From NCBI RefSeq assembly GCF_004122115.1, contig NZ_SBKP01000012.1, forward strand, positions 1 to 64,000: a stretch of 64,000 bases of DNA. Reading direction: 5' to 3'. The translations under genes were made by a program, and so were the position numbers. The notes beneath the pieces are model-generated. The model saw nothing but the letters and a program-made list of their open reading frames with translations. It was not told the DNA's origin and searched no databases. This document shows, piece by piece, positions 1 through 6,727 of this stretch; positions within the stretch are counted from its first letter, which is position 1; each line of letters begins with the position of its first letter. This DNA is from Sphingobium fluviale (GTDB lineage: Bacteria > Pseudomonadota > Alphaproteobacteria > Sphingomonadales > Sphingomonadaceae).

Positions 1-52
1 ACTCTAACCCGGTCCCTTCACGACCAGCGGTTTTGCGATCCGTCCCCTTCCG

Positions 53-82
53 TCCGGTCCGGGGTGGCCACCCCGGACCGGA
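53..82. repeat. 30-bp perfect palindrome without spacer
   Basis: The half-site TCCGGTCCGGGGTGG is followed directly by its exact reverse complement. No gene could be assigned in 1-222, so its context is unknown; it could be a terminator stem, an operator or the edge of a mobile sequence. A second small inverted repeat (arms 135-142 and 147-154, loop GCAT) and TTCGATCAGATCGAA at 201-215 lie between it and the next gene. Confidence 0.8.
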
Positions 83-222
83 CATCGCATCCTGACCCGA
101 ACGGACCACAAAGTCATAAGACAAGCGTTTTTCAGTCAGATGGCATCATCTGACGATTCAGAAATCTCGGTAAAACAAAGAATGAGAGCAGACTATCCGA
201 TTCGATCAGATCGAAAACGGCA

Positions 223-741
223 CTAATTTCTCGGCACCGCAAGAGTGACTTCTGAAAGGGCAATGCCATGCTCGACAGATGCTTCCAACGCTGTGCCTTC
301 CGGAATGACAGCGCTACGACCGGTAAAGCCTGGCGAGAGAACAGCCAGACCAATGACAGCGCCAGCTGTAACACTGCCCTTTTCCGAAACCGCGCCTCCC
401 ATTCTTACAAAATCGTCCCCCATCCGAATGTAGAGCGGACGGAGCGCTAGCTTACCGTTCATGCCCATGGCGCCTTTGGCGCGAGCCTCAACAACCTGTC
501 CCACCACTTCGGCCCCCTTGGGGATAACGACATGTCCATCGACCATGATGTCTGCAGCAGTTTTAAGCTTTACCAGATCACCTTTTACATGAGTTTTGCT
601 CGATAGCGGCTGCGCAGTAACCAGAGGAATAGATGTTCCGGCACGGAGCAAATATCGCATGGGTTCCTGCGCCAGTGGGACCGTCGGAACAAGCAACATC
701 ATGGCGACGGCTATGGCTAAAAAACGGAAAGGCGATTTCAT
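223..741 (-). CDS. exported protein, paralog of the upstream gene
   Basis: A 172-residue protein of unknown function. An N-terminal signal peptide is evident (hydrophobic core about residues 5-23, ending PLAQ). The mature part resembles the upstream neighbour: both have a stretch on the pattern PI/PL...G..I.PKGA...G.V..A..KG..G..GKL, a LY.R/K.GD strand and a Gly/Ser-rich SEKG/SDKG turn, so I read them as a tandem duplication. ATG at 739-741 overlaps the upstream stop (ATGA), indicating translational coupling. The less GC-rich composition contrasts with the rest of the window. I do not recognise a named family with certainty; an envelope or periplasmic role is inferred from the signal peptide only. 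Confidence 0.75.
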   Translation of the reverse strand: MKSPFRFLAIAVAMMLLVPTVPLAQEPMRYLLRAGTSIPLVTAQPLSSKTHVKGDLVKLKTAADIMVDGHVVIPKGAEVVGQVVEARAKGAMGMNGKLALRPLYIRMGDDFVRMGGAVSEKGSVTAGAVIGLAVLSPGFTGRSAVIPEGTALEASVEHGIALSEVTLAVPRN

Positions 742-1346
742 TGCTGGGGCACTTGTGTGGCTTGCAGTGCAGATACACGTTTGATCGGTGCCGATGACAA
801 ATCCAGCGATACGTCTTCGGCAATAAAGCCGGTTAAAATTTTTCCGGCCTTGATCTTGGCATTGTTACCACGATGAAAGAAGCCTGCCCAACCCGTGAAC
901 AGGATCGCTAATCCAGCCGAACCGGCACCTGTGCCTTTATCACTGGTTTCACCTTCCAGCGGAATCTCCGCATCGCCGAGTTTGAGATAGAGCAGTTTGG
1001 CTGTCATGCGGCCTGATTTTCCAAGACCGCCGGAATCTTCTGCAGCCGTTACCATACCATAAGCGAGACTGCCTTTAGGGGCTATGATTTTGCCCGCTAC
1101 CGTAATCGGTTGGTTGAGCAACAGTTTGAAACGTTTGCCTGGAGCAGAGTCGGCTGTACTGACCTCGCTATAGGCCATCAGTTCAACGGGCGTATCACGC
1201 TTGATCGTCACAAGTGATTGTGGCGAGGGAGCAGTGATCTGGTCAGAGCCAGCAACTGTGAGAGCAGCGTCGGAAGGAGTGGTCTGCGCCTCAACACATA
1301 CACTTAAATTCGCTAGCACAATTGCCAGCACCAATGGTCTTCCCAT
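738..1346 (-). CDS. exported protein, first of a paralogous pair
   Basis: A 202-residue exported protein when started at the ATG at 1344-1346, which gives a clean signal peptide (MGRPLVLAIVLANLSVCVEA). The open frame extends further upstream but that part would bury the signal sequence. The core repeats the motif pattern of the downstream paralog (QPITVAGKIIAPKGS, GKSGRMTAKLLYLKLGD, SDKGTGAGSAG). Its ribosome-binding region contains a run of nine G on the coding strand. Function unknown; the pair forms a two-gene operon facing away from the gene at 1484. Confidence 0.72.
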   Translation of the reverse strand: MGRPLVLAIVLANLSVCVEAQTTPSDAALTVAGSDQITAPSPQSLVTIKRDTPVELMAYSEVSTADSAPGKRFKLLLNQPITVAGKIIAPKGSLAYGMVTAAEDSGGLGKSGRMTAKLLYLKLGDAEIPLEGETSDKGTGAGSAGLAILFTGWAGFFHRGNNAKIKAGKILTGFIAEDVSLDLSSAPIKRVSALQATQVPQQ

Positions 1347-1352
1347 GTTACA

Positions 1353-1361
1353 CCCCCCCCC
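1353..1361 (-). promoter_or_regulatory. poly-G tract acting as ribosome-binding region
   Basis: Nine consecutive C on the plus strand read as G9 six bases upstream of the ATG at 1346. It is the only purine-rich Shine-Dalgarno-like sequence for that gene. Homopolymers of this length can slip, so the initiation rate could vary between cells; that is inference. Confidence 0.5.
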
Positions 1362-1483
1362 GGTTGTAATTCCTGCAGCGTGCATGCTTCCTACAAGCCG
1401 CATCGTCAACAGGCACTTTCTTGTCAAATTGACATAGTCAGAATTCTTTGCTCAATCCTTGGCTCCATGTTGGAGGGACCAAA

Positions 1484-1906
1484 ATGAAAACTCTGAAATA
1501 TTTGCCTCTCGCCGCGATGCTGGCGATCTATCCCGCATCCTCGACCTTCGCCAAAGAAGCGAAAACCTATGCTGTCGTGAATGAGGATGTCGGTGTACCG
1601 GTCTTTCCAAACGACATCTCTGATCGCCCCTACACGGTCATCGGAGAGGTGACTGCGGGTGTACGCAAGGCCACTGTGTTCAGCAAGGAAGCTTCGCAAA
1701 GCAAAATCTATCGCGAGCTTTGGGAGAGAGCAGAGAAACTTGGCGCCGATGCCGTTATCAATGCAAAATATGGTGATTCCCATATTTCAGCATTTAGCTG
1801 GGGCAAGACAAATGCAACCGGAACGGCTATCAAGTTCACGGCTGTGCCAGCGGCTCCTGCGGAGGCCGCTCCGGCATCGACTGCTGCAGCACCAACCGTC
1901 CAGTAA
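1484..1906 (+). CDS. exported protein with YbjQ-like core
   Basis: A 140-residue protein started at ATG 1484, seven bases after a GGAGGG ribosome-binding site. Residues 1-23 form a signal peptide ending TFAKEA. The middle (about 35-100) contains a YTVIGEV strand and a LWERAEKLGADAVINAKYGD helix-strand unit that resembles the YbjQ/heavy-metal-binding-like fold, which also occurs at 28064. The C-terminus is a low-complexity Ala/Pro tail. It is divergent from the pair at 223-1346. Function unknown; the YbjQ resemblance is by eye only. Confidence 0.72.
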   Translation: MKTLKYLPLAAMLAIYPASSTFAKEAKTYAVVNEDVGVPVFPNDISDRPYTVIGEVTAGVRKATVFSKEASQSKIYRELWERAEKLGADAVINAKYGDSHISAFSWGKTNATGTAIKFTAVPAAPAEAAPASTAAAPTVQ

Positions 1907-1914
1907 TTCTACAC

Positions 1915-1937
1915 GGGGGCGGGCTTCACCCGCTCCC
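1915..1937 (+). terminator. probable terminator of the exported-protein gene
   Basis: A 9-bp GC-rich stem (one G-U pair) with loop CTTCA begins nine bases after the stop codon at 1906. The downstream tract is only moderately T-rich. Confidence 0.5.
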
Positions 1938-2240
1938 GCTTGAATATCCATTACTCTTAGCCCCTCTTGGAGTCAGCCAAGAGTTCCAGCCTCAGCTCCA
2001 ACCCGCACCACTCTGCTCTTACCAATCGTGCGATATGGCATGGAGAGAAAATCGCGATCCCAGATTATGCCATTAGCTATGTGTATTGAGGCTATCAAGA
2101 TTACAGGAAGTCGCCAAATCTGTTTCGCAAAGGTGTGTAAACAAGGCTGCTTACGCACACAAAATTGGGTGGACTAAAGGGTGAGCGGGATTTTGAACAA
2201 CTCGCTAACACCTTGAATTTCTTTGGTGAATTCAAGGGAT
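1938..2240. other. gene-free stretch downstream of tRNA-Leu
   Basis: No credible coding frame. It holds two hairpins: CTCTTGG/CCAAGAG (arms 1964-1970 and 1977-1983) and CCTTGAATT/AATTCAAGG (arms 2211-2219 and 2229-2237). The second lies just outside the 3' end of the tRNA and could stop its transcription, though no T-run follows. Composition is less GC-rich than the rest of the window. Confidence 0.5.
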
Positions 2241-2327
2241 TGGTGCGGTCGAGAAGACTCGAACTTCCACGGCCTTTCGGCCACAACGACCTCAACGTTG
2301 CGCGTCTACCAGTTCCGCCACGACCGC
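2241..2327 (-). tRNA. tRNA-Leu(GAG)
   Basis: A complete 87-nt cloverleaf including an encoded CCA. The acceptor arms GCGGTCG and CGACCGC pair perfectly. The anticodon stem CAACG/CGTTG encloses loop TTGAGGT with anticodon GAG (complement of 2291-2293). A long variable arm (TGGCCGAAAGGCCGT) and the T-arm GTTCGAGTC confirm a class II leucine tRNA reading CUU/CUC codons. The 3' end faces the less GC-rich stretch at 1-2240. Confidence 0.95.
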
Positions 2328-2491
2328 ACATCACATAGGAAACCGGCCCTTTAACAATAAGGCGCGGCCCCTGGTAGGCGGTGGCCATTAGCAAAGCGGG
2401 GGGGGGCATGCAAGCGCCCTGTTAGGATGTAACTGGAAATTGGCTTTCCCAGCGACTCCGGACGTAGTTTCAGCCTTCCTCGCTCTAGGTA

Positions 2492-2631
2492 CTGTGGGGA
2501 TTCAGTTCAGATGGAACCACGGCCGCAGGCGACCGCAGAGCAAAAGGGGTTTTCGAGCATCGGAGCGGTGCGTGAGCACCGAAGCACAGAAAATAGCGCT
2601 TTGCAGGGCCATATGGGCTGAATCCCCACAG
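2492..2631 (+). ncRNA. candidate structured RNA or palindromic element
   Basis: CTGTGGGGATTCAG and its exact reverse complement close a 140-nt segment. In plus-strand RNA the closing stem extends to about 22 of 23 paired positions through two U-G wobbles, which would be A-C mismatches in the minus-strand RNA. Inside lie GCAGAGC (2535-2541) with GCTTTGC (2598-2604), TTTTC (2550-2554) with GAAAA (2589-2593), and an apical CGGTGC-GTGA-GCACCG hairpin (2566-2581) with a GNRA loop. The rod shape recalls 6S RNA but no 6S sequence signature was recognised. The element ends three bases from the stop codon of the opposing gene. Confidence 0.5.
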
Positions 2632-2634
2632 ACC

Positions 2635-3501
2635 TTAGTGCGCAGTGACGAAGGCGAGGGTTATATTCTCAACACTCTTGGGAATATCGAGCCGGCTTTC
2701 ATTGAGATTGGCTTCTTCGCCCGGCTTCAGCTCAGCCTTGTCGGCACGGGTGGTCCAGCTGAAGACCAGCCGCCCCTGCCTATCGCGCAATTGCACCTCA
2801 ACTGGCGGAACCGGCTCTACATTTGCACCGCTGTTGAGGATACGCGCACTGAATGCGAAATACTCCGCCCCGTTGGATAGCGTGCGCCACTCGGCAGGCT
2901 TGGTCAGACTGAACAACAGCACTGGCTCGTCATTATCGGCCAGCAGCCCGGCACGCACCGCCCACTGCGGAGGGCCGAAATAGCTGAGCGCGCCTGCTGC
3001 GGCCGCGATCGACAGCGCGAACAGGATTGCTGCCCATGTCCACAGCTTCGCAGGGTTACGGCGCGGGCGGAATGGCACATCATCGTCGGCGTCGTAACGC
3101 GCATCTTCAGCAAGATCAGCAGCCCGCTTACCCGCCATCTGGTCTATCACGCGCGGATTAGTGGGGCCGACATTGGCGACATCCACCTCTTGCACATGGC
3201 CCTGCGGGGGGGCACCGGCTGCTCCGTCTGCCACCGCCTCGAAGCCGAACTCATCCGCAACGCTATCGACCGGGATCGCTGTCCCTGCAACGTTCGCGTC
3301 GGCCTGAGCGGGAGCGGAAGCCGGAGCGGATACCGGAGCCTGAGCAGGCGCGGCGGGCTTTTCTTCACGCGGGGCGAGGACGACGCCCTCCTGAAACCAG
3401 CTATGTTTGCATGATGCGCAGCGCACCTGCCGCCCTTCAACGCCAATTGCCTCGTCCGGCACAAGATAGCGCGTCGCGCAATTGGGGCAGTTCAGGATCA
3501 T
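2635..3501 (-). CDS. MJ0042-type zinc-ribbon, single-pass membrane protein
   Basis: A 288-residue protein. Residues 1-35 are a zinc ribbon with CxxC pairs at C5/C8 and C28/C31 (NCPNC, CASC), the MJ0042 signature. An Ala/Pro-rich linker follows, then one membrane helix near residues 150-172, then a C-terminal domain of the DUF3426 type (..EWRTLSNGAEYFAFSARILN.., ..PVPPVEVQLRDRQGR..). Proteins of this architecture are common in proteobacteria and are sometimes called finger-like; their function is not established. The start is the ATG giving the ribbon at the extreme N-terminus. It is divergent from ftsE. Confidence 0.88.
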   Translation of the reverse strand: MILNCPNCATRYLVPDEAIGVEGRQVRCASCKHSWFQEGVVLAPREEKPAAPAQAPVSAPASAPAQADANVAGTAIPVDSVADEFGFEAVADGAAGAPPQGHVQEVDVANVGPTNPRVIDQMAGKRAADLAEDARYDADDDVPFRPRRNPAKLWTWAAILFALSIAAAAGALSYFGPPQWAVRAGLLADNDEPVLLFSLTKPAEWRTLSNGAEYFAFSARILNSGANVEPVPPVEVQLRDRQGRLVFSWTTRADKAELKPGEEANLNESRLDIPKSVENITLAFVTAH

Positions 3502-3653
3502 GCCTCTTATTAAGCGCGCATCGGACTGGCGCGCAAGCCATATGAAGAGACGTTAACCATTGTGTGCTCCGGACGCACAGGCTTTACCTCTAACGGGGCT
3601 TGTGCGATGGCATAGACGCATAAGGGTTCGGGCGGGGTCGTAGCTGGTTGCAC

Positions 3654-4397
3654 ATGGAAAGGATCATCCAGTTCGAGAATATCGGCCTGCGCTATGGCGC
3701 GGATGCAGAGGTGTTGTCCGACATCAGTTTTTCCCTCACCACAGGCGGCTTTTATTTTCTCACCGGCGCATCGGGCGCGGGCAAGACCTCGCTCTTGAAA
3801 TTGCTCTATCTGGCCCAGCGGCCTACGCGCGGCGTACTCCGGCTGTTTGACGAGGATGTGGTGATGATGCCCCGCAGCCGCCTGCCCGGCTTTCGCCGCC
3901 GTATTGGGGTGGTGTTTCAGGATTTCCGACTGGTGCCGCATCTGTCCGCCTTTGACAATGTGGCTTTGCCGCTGCGCGTGGCGGGAATGGACGAACGCGA
4001 GATCGCCGGGCCGGTGGAGGAGATGTTGACCTGGGTCGGGCTGGGCGGCCGGCAGGGTGCGCTGCCCGCGTCGCTTTCCGGTGGAGAGCAGCAGCGCATC
4101 GCCATCGCTCGCGCGGTAATCGGCAGGCCAGACATTTTGGTGGCAGACGAGCCGACGGGCAACGTCGATCCCGATATGGCGAAGCGTCTTATCGAGCTGT
4201 TCGAAGCGCTCAACCGGCTGGGAACAACAATCGTCATCGCGACGCATGACATGCCGCTCATTGGCCAGATCAGCCACGCGCAGATGATGCGGCTGGACAA
4301 GGGGCGGCTCATAGATCCGACCGGTGCATTGCGCTTTCCCCCCGCTTCTGGCGGGCGTGACGAGCGGGCAGGCCTGCCGCTGGGCAGGCCGCAATGA
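3654..4397 (+). CDS. ftsE: cell division ABC transporter ATPase FtsE
   Basis: A 247-residue ABC ATPase that, with FtsX, couples ATP hydrolysis at the divisome to activation of peptidoglycan hydrolases. Walker A is GASGAGKTS at residues 38-46, the Q-loop is VFQD, the signature is LSGGEQQR and Walker B is LVADEP followed by the H-loop THD. The protein is slightly longer than usual because of a Pro/Gly/Arg-rich tail of about 25 residues. ATG 3654 is preferred to the upstream TTG. The stop overlaps ftsX (ATGA). Confidence 0.95.
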   Translation: MERIIQFENIGLRYGADAEVLSDISFSLTTGGFYFLTGASGAGKTSLLKLLYLAQRPTRGVLRLFDEDVVMMPRSRLPGFRRRIGVVFQDFRLVPHLSAFDNVALPLRVAGMDEREIAGPVEEMLTWVGLGGRQGALPASLSGGEQQRIAIARAVIGRPDILVADEPTGNVDPDMAKRLIELFEALNRLGTTIVIATHDMPLIGQISHAQMMRLDKGRLIDPTGALRFPPASGGRDERAGLPLGRPQ

Positions 4398-5299
4398 GCG
4401 GCGCCCGCCCTGCCCTGCTGTCCGCCAAGGCCGCCCAGCGCCGCTGGCTGCCGGAAGGGCGTCGCGGGCCGATGCCGTGGATCATCGCGATCATGATGTT
4501 CCTGACGGTGCTGGCCGCCGCCTGTGCGCTGGGGCTGGGGCATGCGCTGTGGAAAATGCGGGGCGATATGGCGGGCGGTTATACCGTCCAGATCGTCGAG
4601 GCCAACGCGGCGAAGCGGGCGGAGATGGTGCGGCAAGTAGAGGGCTTTTTCCACGCAGAAACGTCTGTGCGATCCTACAGGGTCGTGTTGGAAAGCCGGT
4701 TGCGCGAACAGCTCGCCCCGTGGCTGGGCGAAGAGGCGCAATCGGGCGACCTGCCGATCCCCGCGCTGATAGACCTGAGCCTGAAGCCTGACGTAAGCCC
4801 TTCAAAAATAGAAGAAATCCGTCGCGAAATCATCACCCGCGCCCCCTCGGCGCGGATCGATGCGCACCAGAGCTACCTCGCCCCGGTGGAGGCGCTGATG
4901 CGCGCGCTGATGTGGGCGGCGGCGGCGCTGGTGGCGCTGATGCTGCTGGTGACGGGCGCAGTGGTCGTCCTCGCCGCGCGCAGCACGCATGACGCGCATC
5001 GCGGCACCATCGACATCATGCACATGCTCGGCGCGACCGACCTGCAAATCGCCCGGCTGTTTCAGCGCCGCATCGCGCTCGATGCGCTGCTGGGCGCCAT
5101 TGTCGGCACCATTGCCGCCGCCGCGCTGTTGTGGCTGCTTGACCGCAACCTTGCCGCCGCCGGGTCAGAACTCGCCGCGCTGATCGCCCTGCCCTGGCGC
5201 TCTGCCGCCGTGCTGCTCGGCCTGCCGATCTTCGCGATGCTGGTTGCCGCCGTTACCGCACGGATCACGGTGATGCGCGCGCTGGAACGCAGCCTGTGA
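4394..5299 (+). CDS. ftsX: cell division protein FtsX
   Basis: A 301-residue permease partner of FtsE. Topology is as expected: a cytoplasmic N-terminus, one helix near residues 27-49, a periplasmic domain (about 50-165) that in the family contacts murein hydrolase regulators, then three C-terminal helices. The segment following the second helix (THDAHRGTIDIMHMLGATD) is the conserved FtsX region. The ATG overlaps the ftsE stop and the TGA overlaps the next gene's GTG, so ftsE, ftsX and ydcF are translationally coupled. Confidence 0.93.
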   Translation: MSGARPALLSAKAAQRRWLPEGRRGPMPWIIAIMMFLTVLAAACALGLGHALWKMRGDMAGGYTVQIVEANAAKRAEMVRQVEGFFHAETSVRSYRVVLESRLREQLAPWLGEEAQSGDLPIPALIDLSLKPDVSPSKIEEIRREIITRAPSARIDAHQSYLAPVEALMRALMWAAAALVALMLLVTGAVVVLAARSTHDAHRGTIDIMHMLGATDLQIARLFQRRIALDALLGAIVGTIAAAALLWLLDRNLAAAGSELAALIALPWRSAAVLLGLPIFAMLVAAVTARITVMRALERSL

Positions 5300-5826
5300 C
5301 GGCGCGCCTTTCCGCGCTGATACTGCTGGTGTGGGCGCTCGGCTTTGGCTGGTTCGCGCTGTTGCTGCCCCAGCCGCTCGATGGGCGCACGACCGACGCG
5401 ATCGTGGTGCTGACAGGCGGGCCGGGACGGCTCGACCGCGGCCTCAAGCTGATGCAGGATGGCGCGGCGCGGCGCATGCTGATCTCCGGCGTCGACCGCG
5501 CGGTGAAGCCGCACGAGCTGGCCGTGACCTATCAGGTGCCGGACACGCTGTTCGCCTGCTGCATCACGCTGGGCCGCGAGGCGATAGACACCCGCTCCAA
5601 CGGCATCGAAACCGCGCAATGGCTGGAGCGGCGCGGTTATGACACGGTGCGCCTCATCACCAGTGACTGGCACATGCGGCGCGCCGCGTTTGAGCTGAGG
5701 CTGGCGCTGCCCGCCGATATCGTGCTGGTCTATGATGCGGTGCCGAGCCAGCCGAGCTTTTCGACGCTCTTCATGGAATATAACAAATATGTGCTGCGCC
5801 GGGTCGCGGCCCTGATCGGGATTTGA
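5296..5826 (+). CDS. YdcF family (DUF218) membrane-anchored protein
   Basis: A 176-residue protein with an N-terminal membrane anchor (about residues 5-24) and a DUF218 domain beginning DAIVVLTGGPGRLDRG, the nucleotide-like fold shared by YdcF, SanA and ElyC. ElyC and SanA affect envelope integrity and lipid-carrier metabolism in Escherichia coli; a related envelope role would fit the ftsEX neighbourhood but is inference. The GTG start overlaps the ftsX stop (GTGA). Confidence 0.85.
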   Translation: MTARLSALILLVWALGFGWFALLLPQPLDGRTTDAIVVLTGGPGRLDRGLKLMQDGAARRMLISGVDRAVKPHELAVTYQVPDTLFACCITLGREAIDTRSNGIETAQWLERRGYDTVRLITSDWHMRRAAFELRLALPADIVLVYDAVPSQPSFSTLFMEYNKYVLRRVAALIGI

Positions 5827-5831
5827 GGCGA

Positions 5832-6542
5832 ATGGCAGGCACAATGCTGGCGGCGGCGCGATCTGCGCTGTTTGCGCTGTTATTTTATCCGCTCACGGCT
5901 GTGACGGTAGCGGCATGTGGGGTTGCGGGGCTGTTTTCCGCGCAGCTGCTGCGCCGGGTGGCGCGGCTGTGGGGGTTCATACACCGCTTTTTGTGCCGCT
6001 TTGTGCTGGGCCAGACAGTGCGGATCATCGGCACGGTGCCGACCGGGCCGGTGCTGATCGTGTTCAAGCATGAGTCGATGTTCGAGACGATTGACCTGCT
6101 CTGCCTGTTTGCCGAGCCGGTGGTGATCGCGAAGCAGGAGCTGCTCGACATTCCCGGCTGGGGCTGGGCCGCGCGGCGGCACGGGGTGATCGGCCTCAAG
6201 CGCGACGATGGCGCAAAGGCCATCCGCCACTTGCGCACAGAGATTGCGAAGGCAACCGGCTCTGGCCGCCCGATATGCCTGTTCCCCGAAGGAACCCGCG
6301 TGCCGCATGGAGAGCGCCCGGCGATTCGCGCGGGGTTTGCCGCGCTCTATCAGTTGCTCGGCCTGCCGGTGGTGCCGATAGCGGTCGACAGCGGGCTGAT
6401 CTCGCCGCGCCGCAGCTTTATCAAACGGCCGGGCATCATCACCTACAAGGTGGGCGAGACCATTGCCGCAGGGCTGCCCCGCCACGAGGCGGAGGCGATG
6501 GCCCATGCCGCGATCAATGCGCTGAACCCCACAGCCGATTGA
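5832..6542 (+). CDS. plsC: 1-acyl-sn-glycerol-3-phosphate acyltransferase
   Basis: A 236-residue membrane acyltransferase that converts lysophosphatidate to phosphatidate in phospholipid synthesis. The catalytic motif is KHESMFET, the HX4E variant seen in one PlsC subgroup instead of HX4D, and the glycerol-phosphate motif is FPEGTR. Hydrophobic segments precede the catalytic block. ATG 5832 is chosen; TTG 5823 (overlapping the upstream stop) and ATG 5844 are alternatives. An FNR-type box overlaps its stop codon. Confidence 0.9.
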   Translation: MAGTMLAAARSALFALLFYPLTAVTVAACGVAGLFSAQLLRRVARLWGFIHRFLCRFVLGQTVRIIGTVPTGPVLIVFKHESMFETIDLLCLFAEPVVIAKQELLDIPGWGWAARRHGVIGLKRDDGAKAIRHLRTEIAKATGSGRPICLFPEGTRVPHGERPAIRAGFAALYQLLGLPVVPIAVDSGLISPRRSFIKRPGIITYKVGETIAAGLPRHEAEAMAHAAINALNPTAD

Positions 6543-6552
6543 CCTGAATCAA
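6539..6552 (+). promoter_or_regulatory. FNR/FixK-type box
   Basis: TTGACCTGAATCAA matches the FNR/FixK consensus TTGAY-N4-RTCAA in both half-sites. A possible -10 hexamer CATGAT lies at 6575-6580, which places the box centre about 41.5 bases upstream of an expected start near 6587, the spacing of class II FNR-activated promoters. It precedes the small membrane protein at 6607. Confidence 0.7.
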
Positions 6553-6583
6553 GGACATTGCGGCCCATCGCCGACATGATCCG

Positions 6584-6600
6584 CCCTCCAACGAGGAGGG
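6584..6600 (+). promoter_or_regulatory. inverted repeat covering the ribosome-binding site
   Basis: CCCTCC (6584-6589) is complementary to GGAGGG (6595-6600), which is the ribosome-binding site of the small gene at 6607. It could mask initiation in a longer transcript; a transcript starting near 6587 would lack most of the first arm. Confidence 0.45.
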
Positions 6601-6606
6601 TTATGT

Positions 6607-6711
6607 ATGAACATTCTGCACGAACTGCCGCTGATGGGCGCCATCATTGCCGCCGGAATTTTCATGGCGGTGATGATTTTCGTCTCGGTGGAAGACGCCC
6701 TCAAGCACTGA
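6607..6711 (+). CDS. 34-residue single-helix membrane peptide
   Basis: A short frame beginning MNILHELPLM and ending VEDALKH. One hydrophobic helix spans about residues 9-27 and is flanked by acidic and histidine-containing ends. It has a strong GAGGAGGG ribosome-binding site six bases upstream of ATG 6607 and an FNR-type box 55 bp upstream. No family is recognised. Small single-helix proteins under oxygen control are often accessory subunits of respiratory oxidases, but nothing here identifies a partner. A hairpin (6717-6729, GAGGG/CCCTC) after the stop may terminate it together with the convergent gene. Confidence 0.7.
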   Translation: MNILHELPLMGAIIAAGIFMAVMIFVSVEDALKH

Positions 6712-6727
6712 GAGAGGAGGGCCGCCC

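Noticed and set aside
135-154. GTCAGATG/CATCTGAC hairpin as terminator of the exported-protein pair
   Set aside because: It is about 70 bases past the stop and no T-run follows on the minus strand.
2492-2631. Firm identification as 6S RNA
   Set aside because: The rod shape fits but no sequence feature that I associate with 6S RNA was found, so it is reported only as a structured candidate.
2440-2880. A 146-codon plus-strand frame over the inverted repeat and the zinc-ribbon gene
   Set aside because: It crosses the structured element and then the antisense of a conserved gene; its protein has no domain or ribosome-binding site.
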